A stretch of 64,000 bases of DNA from Puniceicoccaceae bacterium 5H (lineage in GTDB: Bacteria > Verrucomicrobiota > Verrucomicrobiia > Opitutales > Oceanipulchritudinaceae). Numbering within the stretch: position 1 is the stretch's first letter; each line of letters begins with the position of its first letter. Of this stretch, positions 38,686-47,887 are shown in pieces. The notes below the pieces were generated by a model that had not been told where the DNA came from, ran no database searches, and worked only from the letters and a program-made list of their open reading frames with translations. The position numbers and the translations under genes are program-made. The DNA is taken from the NCBI GenBank assembly GCA_009772895.1, contig WOUP01000008.1, forward strand, positions 81,108-145,107, written 5' to 3'.

Positions 38686-39417
38686 ATGGCCGAACACAGC
38701 CTCTCGGAAGACTTTCGCAACCTGCTTGCCGGCAGTGAAAACCAGCCCCTGAACCTGGGCTCCCTCGTCGACCGCGTCGGCGAAAAGGGCTTCGGCATGC
38801 TACTGGTGCTGCTTGCCCTGCCCAGCGCCCTGCCCATTCCTGCCCCCGGCTACAGCACACCCTTCGGCATCATGCTGGCGATCCTCGCCGGGCAGATGAT
38901 CGTGGGCAAGCGCATGCCCGTCTTTCCCGAGCGCTTCCGCAAGATGCGGCTCAACCGCAAGCTGGCGGACAACATGCTCAGCTTTGCCGCCAAGGTGTTC
39001 GCCAAGCTCGAGTGGTTCATCCGCCCGCGCATGAAGTGGATCGGGGGCCGCATGGGCCAGAGCATGATGGGCTGGCTGGTCCTGGTCATGGCCTGCCTGA
39101 TGATCCTGCCCATCCCCTACACCAACACCTTCCCGGCCATGGTCATTTTCCTCATCGGCATCGGCCTGATGGAAGAGGACGGCCTGTTCTCGATCTTTGC
39201 CTGCATCGTGGGCGCCTTTGCCGTCGCGCTTTACGGTTTCATCATCTACGTCGTGATCGCCTACGGCCCGCACGTCGTCACCGAAGGCGTCGACGCCGCC
39301 AAGACCTGGATCAAAGACCTGCTCGGCCTGCAGCCGGACGCCACGCCAGCCCCCTCGACCGAACCCGTCGAGACCACCGCCCTCATGCTGCGCAACTGGC
39401 TTGGCCGCTGGTCGTAA
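38686..39417 (+). CDS. ExoD family membrane protein
   Basis: The 243-residue protein has a soluble N-terminus (SLVDRVGEKGFGMLLVLLAL) and several helices, including PSALPIPAPGYSTPFGI and MILPIPYTNTFPAMVIFLIG. The doubled PIP-type motif and length are those of ExoD proteins, which affect exopolysaccharide production and alkali tolerance in rhizobia. It is convergent with rdgB, whose stop lies 9 bases away. A role in glycan export is inferred from the family. Confidence 0.88.
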   Translation: MAEHSLSEDFRNLLAGSENQPLNLGSLVDRVGEKGFGMLLVLLALPSALPIPAPGYSTPFGIMLAILAGQMIVGKRMPVFPERFRKMRLNRKLADNMLSFAAKVFAKLEWFIRPRMKWIGGRMGQSMMGWLVLVMACLMILPIPYTNTFPAMVIFLIGIGLMEEDGLFSIFACIVGAFAVALYGFIIYVVIAYGPHVVTEGVDAAKTWIKDLLGLQPDATPAPSTEPVETTALMLRNWLGRWS

Positions 39418-39426
39418 AGACGCTGG

Positions 39427-40029
39427 TTAGAGCCGGTTCGTCAGCCACTGGCGTAGCTTGCGCAGGGCCTGGGAGCGGTGAGAAATGTCGTTCTTTACCG
39501 TTTCGGGCAAGACGCCGAAGCTTTGGTCGTAGCCGGAGGGGCGAAACAGCGGGTCGTAGCCGAAGCCGTTGTCGCCGTGGCGCTCAAAGAGGATGTGGCC
39601 TTCGACCTTGCCCAGGAAGGTCTGGCATTCGCCCTCGGCACTGACCAGGGCCAACGCGCAGACGAAGCGCCCGGTGCGCTTTTCCATCGGCGTGTCCGCC
39701 AGCTCGGCCAGCAGCTTGTCGTTGTTGGCCTCGTCGTTGCCGTGTGCGCCGGCATAGCGCGCGGAATAGATGCCCGGTTCGCCGCCCAGCGCATCCACCT
39801 CGATCCCGCTGTCGTCGGCCAGCGCCCATTGCCCCGGCTGCAACAACGTCACCAGCGCGCGGGCCTTCAGCTCGGCATTGGCGGCAAAGGTCGAGCCGGT
39901 CTCTTCCACGTCCGGCATCCCGCCGAGCGCGGACGCCCCATAGACGTTTACGCCCAGCTGCGACTCGCGCATCATGGTATCGATTTCCTGGAGCTTGTGG
40001 GCATTACCGGTCGCGACAAAGATATCCAT
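39427..40029 (-). CDS. rdgB: XTP/dITP pyrophosphatase (RdgB/HAM1)
   Basis: This house-cleaning enzyme removes ITP, dITP and XTP from nucleotide pools. The 200-residue protein has VATGNAHKLQEI, ALADDSGIEVDALGGEPGIYSARYAG, GYDPLFRPSG and the C-terminal NDISHRSQAL, all signature blocks of the family. It lies 80 bases downstream of ribD in the same direction and is probably co-transcribed. Confidence 0.96.
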   Translation of the reverse strand: MDIFVATGNAHKLQEIDTMMRESQLGVNVYGASALGGMPDVEETGSTFAANAELKARALVTLLQPGQWALADDSGIEVDALGGEPGIYSARYAGAHGNDEANNDKLLAELADTPMEKRTGRFVCALALVSAEGECQTFLGKVEGHILFERHGDNGFGYDPLFRPSGYDQSFGVLPETVKNDISHRSQALRKLRQWLTNRL

Positions 40030-40109
40030 TCCCGTATCCTAATTCATGAAGCGAACTTCAAACGAGTAAAAAGGAGTTTTTACGCCCAAGGCGCAGCCGG
40101 AGCCCGAAG

Positions 40110-41309
40110 TCACACGGCGCGCACCCACCCGCGATAAAGGGTATCCGGGCCGAAGCGCTCGACGTGCAACTGGCGCAACTGGAGGGCATCGGCCATGCGC
40201 CCGGCGGGCAGGCCGCGGAACGGTGTGGGCGCATCCGCGTCGAGCACCAACTTGGGGGCCTGGTAGACGAAGAGGTAATCGACCGCCCGATGCAGCCAGA
40301 GGTCTTGCGCGAGCCCGGACCCGGTCTCGAGATAGAGCCCGGTGATGCCCTTGACCAGTAACGCCTGGCGGAAGTGTCGCCAGAAGGCCCGCCCCACGCC
40401 GTGCACGAGCCAGAACGTGCGCCCGCGAGTCGAGAGCAGCCGCACCTCGTCCGTCAGGTGCTCGGTGTGCTCGACGTGGCCGCTCCAGCGCTCGATCTTC
40501 TCCCGCTGGTTTTGCCCCGTGACGGTGATGGTGAGGTCGGCCCATTCGTCGGAAAACACCTGCAGCTCGCTGCTGCCCGGTCCGAGCCCCCGCAGGGAGC
40601 GGTCGAAAATAAAGCGCGGGTGCGCGTGCGCTCCCTCCGGCAGGCGAGCGGTCAGCTGCGGGTTGTCCTGCAAGAGCGTGCCGGCGCCGGTGCCGATGGC
40701 CGGGAAGTAGTGACGCCAACGGTGCACATCCGCCCGCGCCTCAGTGCCCGTAATCCATTTGGAATCGCCCGTGCGCGTCGCCGTCTTGCCGTCGAGCGTG
40801 ACGGCGACCTTGAGCGCGATCAGCGGATCGCCAGTCTGGATCCAGTGGTTGAAGACCAGGTTGAGGTCGTCGCAAGCCTCGGCCAGCACGCCCTCGATCA
40901 CCTCCACCCCTGCCTCGCGCAGCTGCGGAAACGCCCGCCCCGCGTGCACGGGGTTGGGATCGACCGAGCCCACGATGACGCGCCGAATGCCGCTGGCCAG
41001 AATCGCCTCCGTGCAAGGCGGCGTGCGGCCATGCGTGCAACACGGCTCGAGCGTCACCACCAGCGTAGTCGAGTCGTCCAGTGGCGCCCCCAGCTCCTGC
41101 CAGCGGGCGATGGCCTCCTTTTCGGCATGGCGACCGGGCGGTGGTTGGGTGCGTCCACGGGCCACGACCTGCCCCTGGTGCACAATGACGGAGCCGACGG
41201 CGGGGTTGGGGTGCGTCCAGCCCCGGGCCAGCCGCGCCTCGGCCAAGGCCTCGCGCATCAAGGGCTCCCAGTGCGCCCGGGACTCAGCTTGCGGATCGGC
41301 AGCGGACAT
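40110..41309 (-). CDS. ribD: RibD bifunctional riboflavin deaminase/reductase
   Basis: RibD converts diaminohydroxyphosphoribosylaminopyrimidine to the ribitylaminouracil phosphate in riboflavin synthesis. The 399-residue protein has the zinc deaminase motifs GRHAEKEAI and LEPCCTHGRTPPCTEAIL, followed by the reductase domain opening PLIALKVAVTLDGKTATRTGDSKWITG. The C-terminal reductase part is somewhat divergent but in frame. It starts 6 bases after the MBL hydrolase stop. No FMN riboswitch precedes the cluster. Confidence 0.94.
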   Translation of the reverse strand: MSAADPQAESRAHWEPLMREALAEARLARGWTHPNPAVGSVIVHQGQVVARGRTQPPPGRHAEKEAIARWQELGAPLDDSTTLVVTLEPCCTHGRTPPCTEAILASGIRRVIVGSVDPNPVHAGRAFPQLREAGVEVIEGVLAEACDDLNLVFNHWIQTGDPLIALKVAVTLDGKTATRTGDSKWITGTEARADVHRWRHYFPAIGTGAGTLLQDNPQLTARLPEGAHAHPRFIFDRSLRGLGPGSSELQVFSDEWADLTITVTGQNQREKIERWSGHVEHTEHLTDEVRLLSTRGRTFWLVHGVGRAFWRHFRQALLVKGITGLYLETGSGLAQDLWLHRAVDYLFVYQAPKLVLDADAPTPFRGLPAGRMADALQLRQLHVERFGPDTLYRGWVRAV

Positions 41310-41315
41310 GGGCGG

Positions 41316-41945
41316 TCAGGCTTGCACGTAGGGGTTAAGCCGACGCTCCTCTTCGACGGTGGTGGCAGGTCCGTGGCCCGGCAGCAGCTGGGTCTCCGGT
41401 GGCAGGGTAAAGATCTGCTCGCGGATGGACGTCATCAGTGTCTGCTCATCACCGCCGGGCAGGTCGAAGCGCCCCACCCCGCGTTTGAAAATCGCATCGC
41501 CAACCACGGCAAAACCCAGCTCGGGGAAGTGGATCAGGATGTTACCCGGGCAGTGCCCCGGCACGTGACGGATCTCCGCCTTTTGCCCCAACACCTCGAT
41601 CGCTCCCGGCTCCAGCCAGCGGTCCACCTGGGCAGACTTCAGCTCCAGGCCCGGGATGGAAAACGCCCCCTGCACCGCCGCGTCTTCGATGATCGTCTGG
41701 TCGGCCCGGTGCGCCCACACGGGGATGCCCGCCTCATTGAAGAAGTGGGCGTCGAGCATATGGTCCCAGTGACCGTGGGTCAGGATCAGCGCGTCGACCG
41801 CGAGCCCCTGCTGGCGCACGCTCTGTTCGCAAACCTGCCAGGCCTGCTGCGGCGCATCGAAGATCACGGCGCGCTGCGTCGCTTCATCCTTCAGCACGTA
41901 GCAATGGGTCCCAATCGGCGGCAATTCGTGGCGCTCTAGCTGCAT
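41316..41945 (-). CDS. Metallo-beta-lactamase fold hydrolase (GloB-like)
   Basis: The 209-residue protein has the zinc-binding motif LTHGHWDHMLD, a second histidine in HVPGHCPGN, the bridging aspartate in VVGDAIFKRGVG, and the last histidine in LLPGHGPATTVEEER. This is the glyoxalase II-like MBL type (YcbL group), acting on thioesters or related substrates. It is upstream of ribD by 6 bases. A perfect palindrome lies 39 bases upstream of its start and could regulate it. Confidence 0.9.
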   Translation of the reverse strand: MQLERHELPPIGTHCYVLKDEATQRAVIFDAPQQAWQVCEQSVRQQGLAVDALILTHGHWDHMLDAHFFNEAGIPVWAHRADQTIIEDAAVQGAFSIPGLELKSAQVDRWLEPGAIEVLGQKAEIRHVPGHCPGNILIHFPELGFAVVGDAIFKRGVGRFDLPGGDEQTLMTSIREQIFTLPPETQLLPGHGPATTVEEERRLNPYVQA

Positions 41946-41983
41946 CCATCCAGCGTGGGAGCAAGCGCGGCGGTTGCCAATAC

Positions 41984-42040
41984 ACTTGTTTCCTGAGGAA
42001 ACAAGTTTCCACCAAACTTGTCTCTCAGGAAACAGATTTC
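41984..42040. promoter_or_regulatory. Perfect palindrome with a degenerate second copy
   Basis: At 41984-42006 a 10-bp arm (ACTTGTTTCC) and its exact complement (GGAAACAAGT) flank a TGA centre. A second, imperfect copy (ACTTGTCTCTC / AGGAAACAGATTTC) follows at about 42016-42040. Both lie between the MBL hydrolase start and the stop of the small membrane gene. The spacing suggests a protein-binding site upstream of the MBL gene, but a transcript-end hairpin for the small gene is also possible. There is no U tract. Confidence 0.5.
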
Positions 42041-42063
42041 ATTCGCGCCGTTGCTCGAGATCG

Positions 42064-42342
42064 CTAATCTGCTTCCGGAACGCCCGTTACCTTGACGACC
42101 GGGAAGCGCTCACCCTCGACGGTGATCGCTTCGGTTTCCAGCGGCTTGACCCGGCTCAAGATGAACGTAATCACGATGCAACTGATGTTAATCGAGATCA
42201 CGATCCCCGCACTGAAACTAAAGGTGATACTCAGAAAAATGCTGATGGCAGCGATGATATAAGCCCAGCGGATGCGTTTGGCATCTTTGGCGGTGATGGC
42301 CAGAAAGTCCGGATGGCGGTTTGCAGGAGATTCGCTACTCAT
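42064..42342 (-). CDS. Small membrane protein, two predicted helices
   Basis: The 92-residue protein has a soluble N-terminus (RHPDFLAITAKDAKRIRW), two adjoining hydrophobic segments (AYIIAAISIFLSITFSFSAG and VISINISCIVITFILS), and a short charged C-terminus. ATG 42342 is preferred; an in-frame TTG lies 6 bases upstream. Its base composition is less GC-rich than its neighbours. No known family is recognised. It is divergent from leuB. Confidence 0.6.
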   Translation of the reverse strand: MSSESPANRHPDFLAITAKDAKRIRWAYIIAAISIFLSITFSFSAGIVISINISCIVITFILSRVKPLETEAITVEGERFPVVKVTGVPEAD

Positions 42343-42515
42343 CACCAAAGGATCGTGAGCCCGTCTGAATGCCGGTCAAGCCTATTAGGGGATAAAGCCT
42401 AAATCTATTCCCGCCCTTGGTTCCTGCCTCCAGCCGCAACGATCCCGCCTTAGCCCCCTTTTCCCTTGCCAGCCGGGGAGTGGCGGCGCACGCTGAGCGG
42501 TTTCTGCACGTGCCC

Positions 42516-43619
42516 ATGGAAGATACGTTGAAATTTACCGTTTTGCCCGGCGACGGCATTGGCCCGGAGGTCATGGCTGTGGCGCTGGAAGTGCTCGAGA
42601 AGGTGACTTCGGACGCCGGACTGAAGCTCGATTACAGCACGCACGATGTTGGCGGCGCTGCGATCGACAGCCAGGGCTCTGCCCTGCCCGCCAGCACGCT
42701 GAAGGCCTGTGAGGCGGCCGACGCCATTCTCTTCGGCTCTGTGGGTGGCCCGAAGTGGGAAAACCTGCCCCCGGCCGAACAGCCCGAGCGCGCGGCCCTG
42801 CTGCCCCTGCGCAAGCACTTCACCCTCTTTGCCAACGTGCGCCCCGGCCTGCTCTACCCGGAGCTGCTCGACGCCTCCCCGCTGAAGGCCGAGCGCATCC
42901 CCGAGGGCATCGACATCGTCTGCATCCGCGAGCTGACGGGCGGCATCTACTTTGGCCAGCCCAAGGCCACCCGCGACCTGCCCGACGGCGATATCGAGGC
43001 GCTCGATACCATGATCTACCGCAAGAGCGAGATCTTGCGCATCGCCGAGGTCGCCGCCCAGGCCGCCCTGACCCGCGGCAAGCGCGTGACGAGCGTCGAC
43101 AAGGCCAACGTGCTGACCACCAGTGTGCTCTGGCGCAAGGTCGTGACCGAGTTCTTTGCCGAAAAGTATCCCGAGATCACGCTCAACCATATGTATGTCG
43201 ACAACGCCGCGATGCAGCTCGCGCGCAGCCCCAACCAGTTTGACGTGCTCTTCACCGAAAACATGTTCGGCGACATCCTGAGCGACGAGATGGGCATCAT
43301 CTGCGGCAGCCTCGGCATGCTCTGCTCCGCCAGCCTCGGCGCCCACAACAACCGCCTGGGCCACCCGTTCGGCCTCTACGAACCGGCCGGCGGCACCGCG
43401 CCCGACATCGCGGGCCAAGGCATCGCCAACCCCTGCGCGCAAATCCTCTCCGCCGCGCTCATGCTGCGCTACTCCTTCGGCCGCGACGACCTCGCCAAGC
43501 AGATCGAAGCCGCCGTCAAGGCCACCGTGCAGGCCGGCACCCGCACCGGCGACATCGCCTTCGGCACCGACAGCGTCTCCACCCGCGCCATGGCCGACGC
43601 CATCCTCGGCCGCCTGTAG
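42516..43619 (+). CDS. leuB: 3-isopropylmalate dehydrogenase LeuB
   Basis: LeuB oxidises and decarboxylates 3-isopropylmalate in leucine synthesis. The 367-residue protein has [37 protein letters not shown] with the catalytic lysine region, [20 protein letters not shown] with Tyr and Asp active-site residues, and [23 protein letters not shown] 42516 gives the family start; an upstream in-frame TTG is unlikely. leuC and leuD are not in the window. A strong terminator follows. Confidence 0.96.
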   Translation: MEDTLKFTVLPGDGIGPEVMAVALEVLEKVTSDAGLKLDYSTHDVGGAAIDSQGSALPASTLKACEAADAILFGSVGGPKWENLPPAEQPERAALLPLRKHFTLFANVRPGLLYPELLDASPLKAERIPEGIDIVCIRELTGGIYFGQPKATRDLPDGDIEALDTMIYRKSEILRIAEVAAQAALTRGKRVTSVDKANVLTTSVLWRKVVTEFFAEKYPEITLNHMYVDNAAMQLARSPNQFDVLFTENMFGDILSDEMGIICGSLGMLCSASLGAHNNRLGHPFGLYEPAGGTAPDIAGQGIANPCAQILSAALMLRYSFGRDDLAKQIEAAVKATVQAGTRTGDIAFGTDSVSTRAMADAILGRL

Positions 43620-43649
43620 GTTAAAGCCGTAACCAATTCAGTTTTCCCC

Positions 43650-43682
43650 AGCCGACGCGCCTGATGTGTGCGTCGGCTTTTT
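43650..43682 (+). terminator. Intrinsic terminator after leuB
   Basis: A 9-bp perfect stem (AGCCGACGC / GCGTCGGCT) with an 11-base loop is followed by TTTTA. It lies 31 bases after the leuB stop and just before the stop of the convergent small gene. The reverse strand lacks a U tract. Confidence 0.9.
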
Positions 43683-43857
43683 ATTGCCTGGCCTTCTTCG
43701 CCGCCTGAATCGCCGGCCAGGTCTCGCGCGTCACGGGAATCACACCCGCGCGGGCCGCACGCTCCTTCACCTTGGCGACCATGCGCTCCATCGCCGGCCG
43801 CGCCAGCTCGGCCAGCGAGACGTCATCGCGACTGTGTTGTGGTGCTTCAGCGTTCAT
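43681..43857 (-). CDS. Small protein overlapping a zeta-toxin-like gene (candidate antitoxin)
   Basis: The 58-residue hydrophilic protein (DDVSLAELARPAMERMVAKV, then TRETWPAIQAAKKARQ) starts inside the last 11 bases of the zeta-like gene. The tight overlap, shared direction and size suggest a toxin-antitoxin partner. It resembles no antitoxin that I can name, and classical epsilon antitoxins are about 90 residues and encoded upstream of zeta. The start ATG 43857 is chosen because it lies within the preceding stop region. Confidence 0.55.
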   Translation of the reverse strand: MNAEAPQHSRDDVSLAELARPAMERMVAKVKERAARAGVIPVTRETWPAIQAAKKARQ

Positions 43858-44371
43858 ACAATTCGATGATACTAGGTGGTAAAACCGTAGCGTCAAGCAG
43901 GGCCGCACGGTCTGCCAAGGGCCGGTAGATCTCGTGGAAATTCGCGATGCCGCGCTCGAAACGGCGACGGATGTCGGATTCGGGAATGTCGTGACCACCC
44001 TCGCGCACGCGATTGGCGACGCGCGTAATCGCCATTTCGGCGTCAGGCAAGCTGAGGAAATAGAGCCAGATCTCGTAGCCTTGCTGCTTCCAGGCTTTTA
44101 GGTGCCGAACGTATCCTTGGCCGCTCAAAGTCGTCTCGAAGGCAAACGACACCCGCCGACTCGCGTAGCCCGCCAAGAGGTCGACCATGGCCTTGCCAGC
44201 CGCAACCTTCATGGAGTCGGGGCGGAAGGGACTGAGCCCCTTCGCGATACTGTCGGCGTTGACGAAGTTGGGGCAATCGGCCTCCATCGGCAGGAACTCC
44301 TCCGCAAAGGTGGACTTACCGGCGCCGTTCGGACCAGCGATGATGATGGCGAGTGGCGATGATCGGCTCAC
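43847..44371 (-). CDS. Zeta-toxin-like P-loop kinase
   Basis: The 174-residue protein has Walker A IIAGPNGAGKST near residues 10-21 and FVNADSIAKGLSPF, the zeta-type block carrying the Asp that positions substrate. FAFETTLSGQGYVRHLK and LPDAEMAITRVANRVREGGHDIP follow. Zeta toxins phosphorylate UDP-N-acetylglucosamine and block wall synthesis; other members phosphorylate nucleotides or act as ordinary kinases. The start is GTG. It is divergent from alaS across 105 bp and overlaps a 58-residue partner gene by 11 bases, an order opposite to the classic epsilon-zeta operon. Confidence 0.8.
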   Translation of the reverse strand: MSRSSPLAIIIAGPNGAGKSTFAEEFLPMEADCPNFVNADSIAKGLSPFRPDSMKVAAGKAMVDLLAGYASRRVSFAFETTLSGQGYVRHLKAWKQQGYEIWLYFLSLPDAEMAITRVANRVREGGHDIPESDIRRRFERGIANFHEIYRPLADRAALLDATVLPPSIIELYER

Positions 44372-44476
44372 GCTGCTGTTTTATCCTCTAGAGGCGCACG
44401 TTGGGAAGCTCAAACCTCCCCCGCCCTTTCCCCCTTGCCTCTGGGCGGATCGTCCGCCATGTTCTGCTGTTTTCCC

Positions 44477-47215
44477 ATGACGTCAGCTGAAGTTCGCCAA
44501 TCGTTCCTGGATTTCTTTGCCTCGAAGCAGCACGAGATCGTGCCGTCGGCCTCGTTGTTGCCGACCGCGCCGAACCTGCTCTTCACCAACGCGGGCATGA
44601 ACCAGTTTGTGCCCTACTTCCTGGGGGATCGTCAGGCACCCTACAGCCGGGCCGCCGACACCCAGAAGTGCATCCGCGCGGGCGGTAAGCACAACGACCT
44701 CGACGATGTGGGCTTCGACGCCTACCACCAGACGTTTTTCGAAATGCTGGGCAACTGGTCCTTCGGCGACTACTTCAAGCAGGAGGCGTTGACGTGGTCG
44801 TGGGAGCTGCTGACCCAGGTGTGGGGCTTCCCGCCCGAGCGCCTGTATGCGACCGTCTACAAGCCCGGCGAGGGCGACCCGGCCGACTTCGATCAGGAGG
44901 CCTACGACGTGTGGGCGGGCATCTTTGAGCGCGCGGGGCTGGACCCGAAGAAGCACATCAAATACGGCGGCAAGAAGGACAACTTCTGGATGATGGGCGA
45001 CACCGGCCCCTGCGGCCCGTGCTCCGAGATCCATATGGACCTGACCGCCGACAATCAGGGCGAACTGGTCAATGCCGACAGCCCCTGGTGCATCGAGCTC
45101 TGGAACGACGTGTTCATCCAGTTCAACGCCACCGAGACGGGCGACTTCGTGCCGCTGAAGGCCAAGCACGTCGACACCGGCATGGGCTTCGAGCGCGTGG
45201 CGGGCATCATCGCCACGACGCAGGGCTTCACCGACTACTCGAACCCGCCGAGCAACTACAATGCGGACCTGTTCGAGCCGATTTTCCGCAAGATCAGCGA
45301 GCTGAGCGGCCGCACCTACGACCGCACCCTGCCCGCCGATCCGCAGCACCCGACCGAGGCGGAGATGAAGGACGTCGTCTTCCGCGTGCTGGCCGACCAC
45401 ATCCGCTGCCTCTGCTGCGCCATTGCCGACGGCATCCTGCCGGGCAACGAGGGCCGCAATTACGTGCTGCGCCGCATCCTGCGCCGGGCCGTGATGTATG
45501 GCCGCCGTCTGGAGCTGCAGGCCGGCTTTTTCACCGCGCTGGTGGAACCGGTGGTGCAGACCCTCGGCAGCGTCTTCCCCGAGCTGCGCGAACGCCAGGA
45601 CATGATCCGCAAGGTGATCGCGAGCGAGGAAACCGCTTTCGACAAGACGCTCGACCGCGGCATGGCCGAGTTTGAGAAGATGACCGAGGGCCAGAGCGAA
45701 GTCAGCGGCGTCCAGGCGTTCACGCTCTACGACACCTACGGCTTTCCGCTCGACCTGACCCAGATCATCGCCGAAGAGCGCGGCCTGAAGCTCGACACCG
45801 CCGGCTTTGAGGTGGAGATGGAAAAGCAGCGCGAACGCGCCCGGGCCAACCAGAAGAAGGAGATCGTGCGCGTGTCGGACGAGTCCAGCGCCAAGGCCAC
45901 GCAATTCGTCGGTTACGACCCGCTGCAATGGCGCCAGTTCGAGACTCAGGTCGTCGACGTAGTCCAAAACGACGACCGCACCTTCCTCGTCTTTGCCTCC
46001 ACCCCCTTTTACGCCGAGATGGGCGGCCAGATCGGCGACCGCGGCGTGGCCCTCATCGACGGCCACCGCGTCAAGATCGTCGACACCCAGAAGGACAGCG
46101 GCGGCACCTTCCTGCACGAAGTCGAACTCGACGGGCCGACCGCCGAACAGGCCGAAAGCTGGCAGGGCAAGGCCGCAACCTTGAGCCTCGACCTGCCCTA
46201 CCGCCTGCAGATCCAGCGCCACCACAGCGCCACGCACATCCTGCACTGGGCGCTGCGCTGCGTGTTGGGCGATCACGTGCACCAGGCCGGTTCTTACGTC
46301 GGCCCGGACCGCCTGCGCTTCGACTTCGCGCACTTCGAGGCGATCCAGCCGGAGCAGCTGGTCGAGATCGAGCGCCTCTGCAACGAAAAGATCCTCAGCA
46401 ACGACTCCGTGCGCTGGTATGAGATCGCCTTCGACGAAAAGCCGGAAGACGTCGTGGCCTTCTTTGGCGACAAGTATGGCGACCGCGTGCGCGTGGTGGA
46501 GATCGGCGGTCAGGTGTCCGTCGAAGCCAGCGGCAACAGCTTTACCCTCACCGAGCGCCCCCAAGGCGGCTGGTCGGCCGAACTCTGCGGCGGTACCCAC
46601 GTCGAGGCGACGGGCGAGATCGGCCTGCTCAAGGTCCTCTCCGACAGCGCCGTGAGCGCCGGCACCCGCCGGATCGAAGCCGTGGCTGGTGACGCCGCGC
46701 TGAAGCTCGTCAACGACCGCTGGAGCCTCGTGGACAGCCTGGCCAAGCGCTTCTCGAGCAAGATCGACGAAGTGCCCGGCCGCGTGGACGACCTGCAGGA
46801 GCGCCTGCACCAGGCCGAACGCGAGCTGAAGCAGCTGCGCGCCAAGGCCGCTGCGGGTCAGGCCGAGGAGCTGCTGAGCCTCGCCAAGCCCAAGGGCAAC
46901 CTGAGCGTATTGGCCGTCGTGCTTGAAGCCGGCAACCCGAACGAGTTACGCGAACTGGGTGCCAAGATCCACCGCAAGATGGACAACGGCCTGCTCGTCG
47001 CGGGCGGCGTTTTCGGCCCCAAGGTGACCGTCTGCGCCTTTGCCTCCGACGCCGCCATCCAGGCCGGTTACAAGGCGGGAGACATCATCCGCGAGCTGAC
47101 GCCGAAGCTCGGCGGCAAGGGCGGCGGCAAGCCCGACTTTGCCATGGGCGGCGGCACCGAACCGGGTCAACTCGGCGGCGTGCTCGCCGAATGGCAGGCT
47201 GCGGTGGTCGATTAA
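44477..47215 (+). CDS. alaS: Alanyl-tRNA synthetase
   Basis: AlaRS charges tRNA-Ala and edits Ser and Gly mischarging. The 912-residue protein has the N-terminal LFTNAGMNQFVPYFLG and CIRAGGKHNDLDDVG class II blocks, the editing-domain zinc ligands in RHHSATHILHWAL near residue 580 and LCGGTHVEATGEIG near 704, and a C-terminal oligomerisation domain ending in GGKGGGKPDFAMGGG. ATG 44477 is preferred over an in-frame start 42 bases upstream. Its stop shares four bases with the convergent TetR gene. Confidence 0.97.
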   Translation: MTSAEVRQSFLDFFASKQHEIVPSASLLPTAPNLLFTNAGMNQFVPYFLGDRQAPYSRAADTQKCIRAGGKHNDLDDVGFDAYHQTFFEMLGNWSFGDYFKQEALTWSWELLTQVWGFPPERLYATVYKPGEGDPADFDQEAYDVWAGIFERAGLDPKKHIKYGGKKDNFWMMGDTGPCGPCSEIHMDLTADNQGELVNADSPWCIELWNDVFIQFNATETGDFVPLKAKHVDTGMGFERVAGIIATTQGFTDYSNPPSNYNADLFEPIFRKISELSGRTYDRTLPADPQHPTEAEMKDVVFRVLADHIRCLCCAIADGILPGNEGRNYVLRRILRRAVMYGRRLELQAGFFTALVEPVVQTLGSVFPELRERQDMIRKVIASEETAFDKTLDRGMAEFEKMTEGQSEVSGVQAFTLYDTYGFPLDLTQIIAEERGLKLDTAGFEVEMEKQRERARANQKKEIVRVSDESSAKATQFVGYDPLQWRQFETQVVDVVQNDDRTFLVFASTPFYAEMGGQIGDRGVALIDGHRVKIVDTQKDSGGTFLHEVELDGPTAEQAESWQGKAATLSLDLPYRLQIQRHHSATHILHWALRCVLGDHVHQAGSYVGPDRLRFDFAHFEAIQPEQLVEIERLCNEKILSNDSVRWYEIAFDEKPEDVVAFFGDKYGDRVRVVEIGGQVSVEASGNSFTLTERPQGGWSAELCGGTHVEATGEIGLLKVLSDSAVSAGTRRIEAVAGDAALKLVNDRWSLVDSLAKRFSSKIDEVPGRVDDLQERLHQAERELKQLRAKAAAGQAEELLSLAKPKGNLSVLAVVLEAGNPNELRELGAKIHRKMDNGLLVAGGVFGPKVTVCAFASDAAIQAGYKAGDIIRELTPKLGGKGGGKPDFAMGGGTEPGQLGGVLAEWQAAVVD

Positions 47216-47823
47216 ACGCGGGCCAGCAGGTCCTCGATCAACCTTTGCAATTCAGCTTTCGCCTCCTCCGGCGAAAGCTCTTTTTTTGCCGCGGCATGGG
47301 AAAGCGCCTCGGCCGCACCCAGCATGGCGTACAAACTCACGAGGCTGACGGATCCGCTTTTCGCCGCCCTGTCCAGCGCTTGCTTGCACAAGTGCATAAA
47401 CGCCTGGTTGGACGCGCGCTTCACAGTCTCCAGCTCGGGATTGGTGCCCAGCGCCGCCACCAGCCCGGGGATCTCCCGACCCTGCGCCAGCACGCAATCG
47501 ACATAACCGCTAGCGATCGCGGCTGCCAGGCTTTGGGGCGTGGGTTCGGCCTGCGCCAGCGCGGTCTCGATCAACTGTGTCTCCCGCGCATCGAACTCCC
47601 GATAGAGCGCAAGCAGCAGACCCGATCGACTCTCGAAATGGTTATAAGCCAAGGGCTTGGTGACGCCTGCTTCAGCCGCCACCTGGGCCAGCGTGAGCGC
47701 ATCGGCCCCCTTTTCGCGGATCAGGCGCCAAGCGACGTCGACCAGCTGGCGGTGCCGTTCATCCCAGGAGAGCCGTTTGCGGGGCGCAGGCGCACCCGTG
47801 GACTGAAGCCTGTTGTTTGACAT
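47212..47823 (-). CDS. TetR/AcrR family transcriptional regulator
   Basis: The 203-residue protein has the TetR HTH (LTLAQVAAEAGVTKPLAYNHF) at about residues 40-62, preceded by a basic N-terminus, and an all-helical ligand domain. It is divergent from a flavodoxin-fold oxidoreductase, a frequent arrangement in which the regulator represses both genes. Two tandem TTAC-N5-GTAA sites lie in the 64-bp spacer directly upstream of its ATG. The inducing ligand is unknown. Its stop codon overlaps that of alaS (TTAA) tail to tail. Confidence 0.92.
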   Translation of the reverse strand: MSNNRLQSTGAPAPRKRLSWDERHRQLVDVAWRLIREKGADALTLAQVAAEAGVTKPLAYNHFESRSGLLLALYREFDARETQLIETALAQAEPTPQSLAAAIASGYVDCVLAQGREIPGLVAALGTNPELETVKRASNQAFMHLCKQALDRAAKSGSVSLVSLYAMLGAAEALSHAAAKKELSPEEAKAELQRLIEDLLARV

Positions 47824-47824
47824 A

Positions 47825-47851
47825 TTACCAACAGTAACTTACCTTCAGTAA
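47825..47851. promoter_or_regulatory. Two tandem TTAC-N5-GTAA operator candidates
   Basis: Site 1 (47825-47837) and site 2 (47839-47851) are each TTAC-N5-GTAA with perfect half-sites, and their starts are 14 bp apart. They lie immediately upstream of the TetR start and 37 bp before the oxidoreductase ATG, so one protein could repress both genes. Confidence 0.7.
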
Positions 47852-47887
47852 ACTTCTATAGAGTGCACCACGTCCACCTTTCCCGCC

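Noticed and set aside
44483..46810. Long minus-strand open frame opposite alaS
   Set aside because: It is antisense to a full AlaRS gene and has no recognisable domain; stop codons are simply rare in GC-rich antisense frames.
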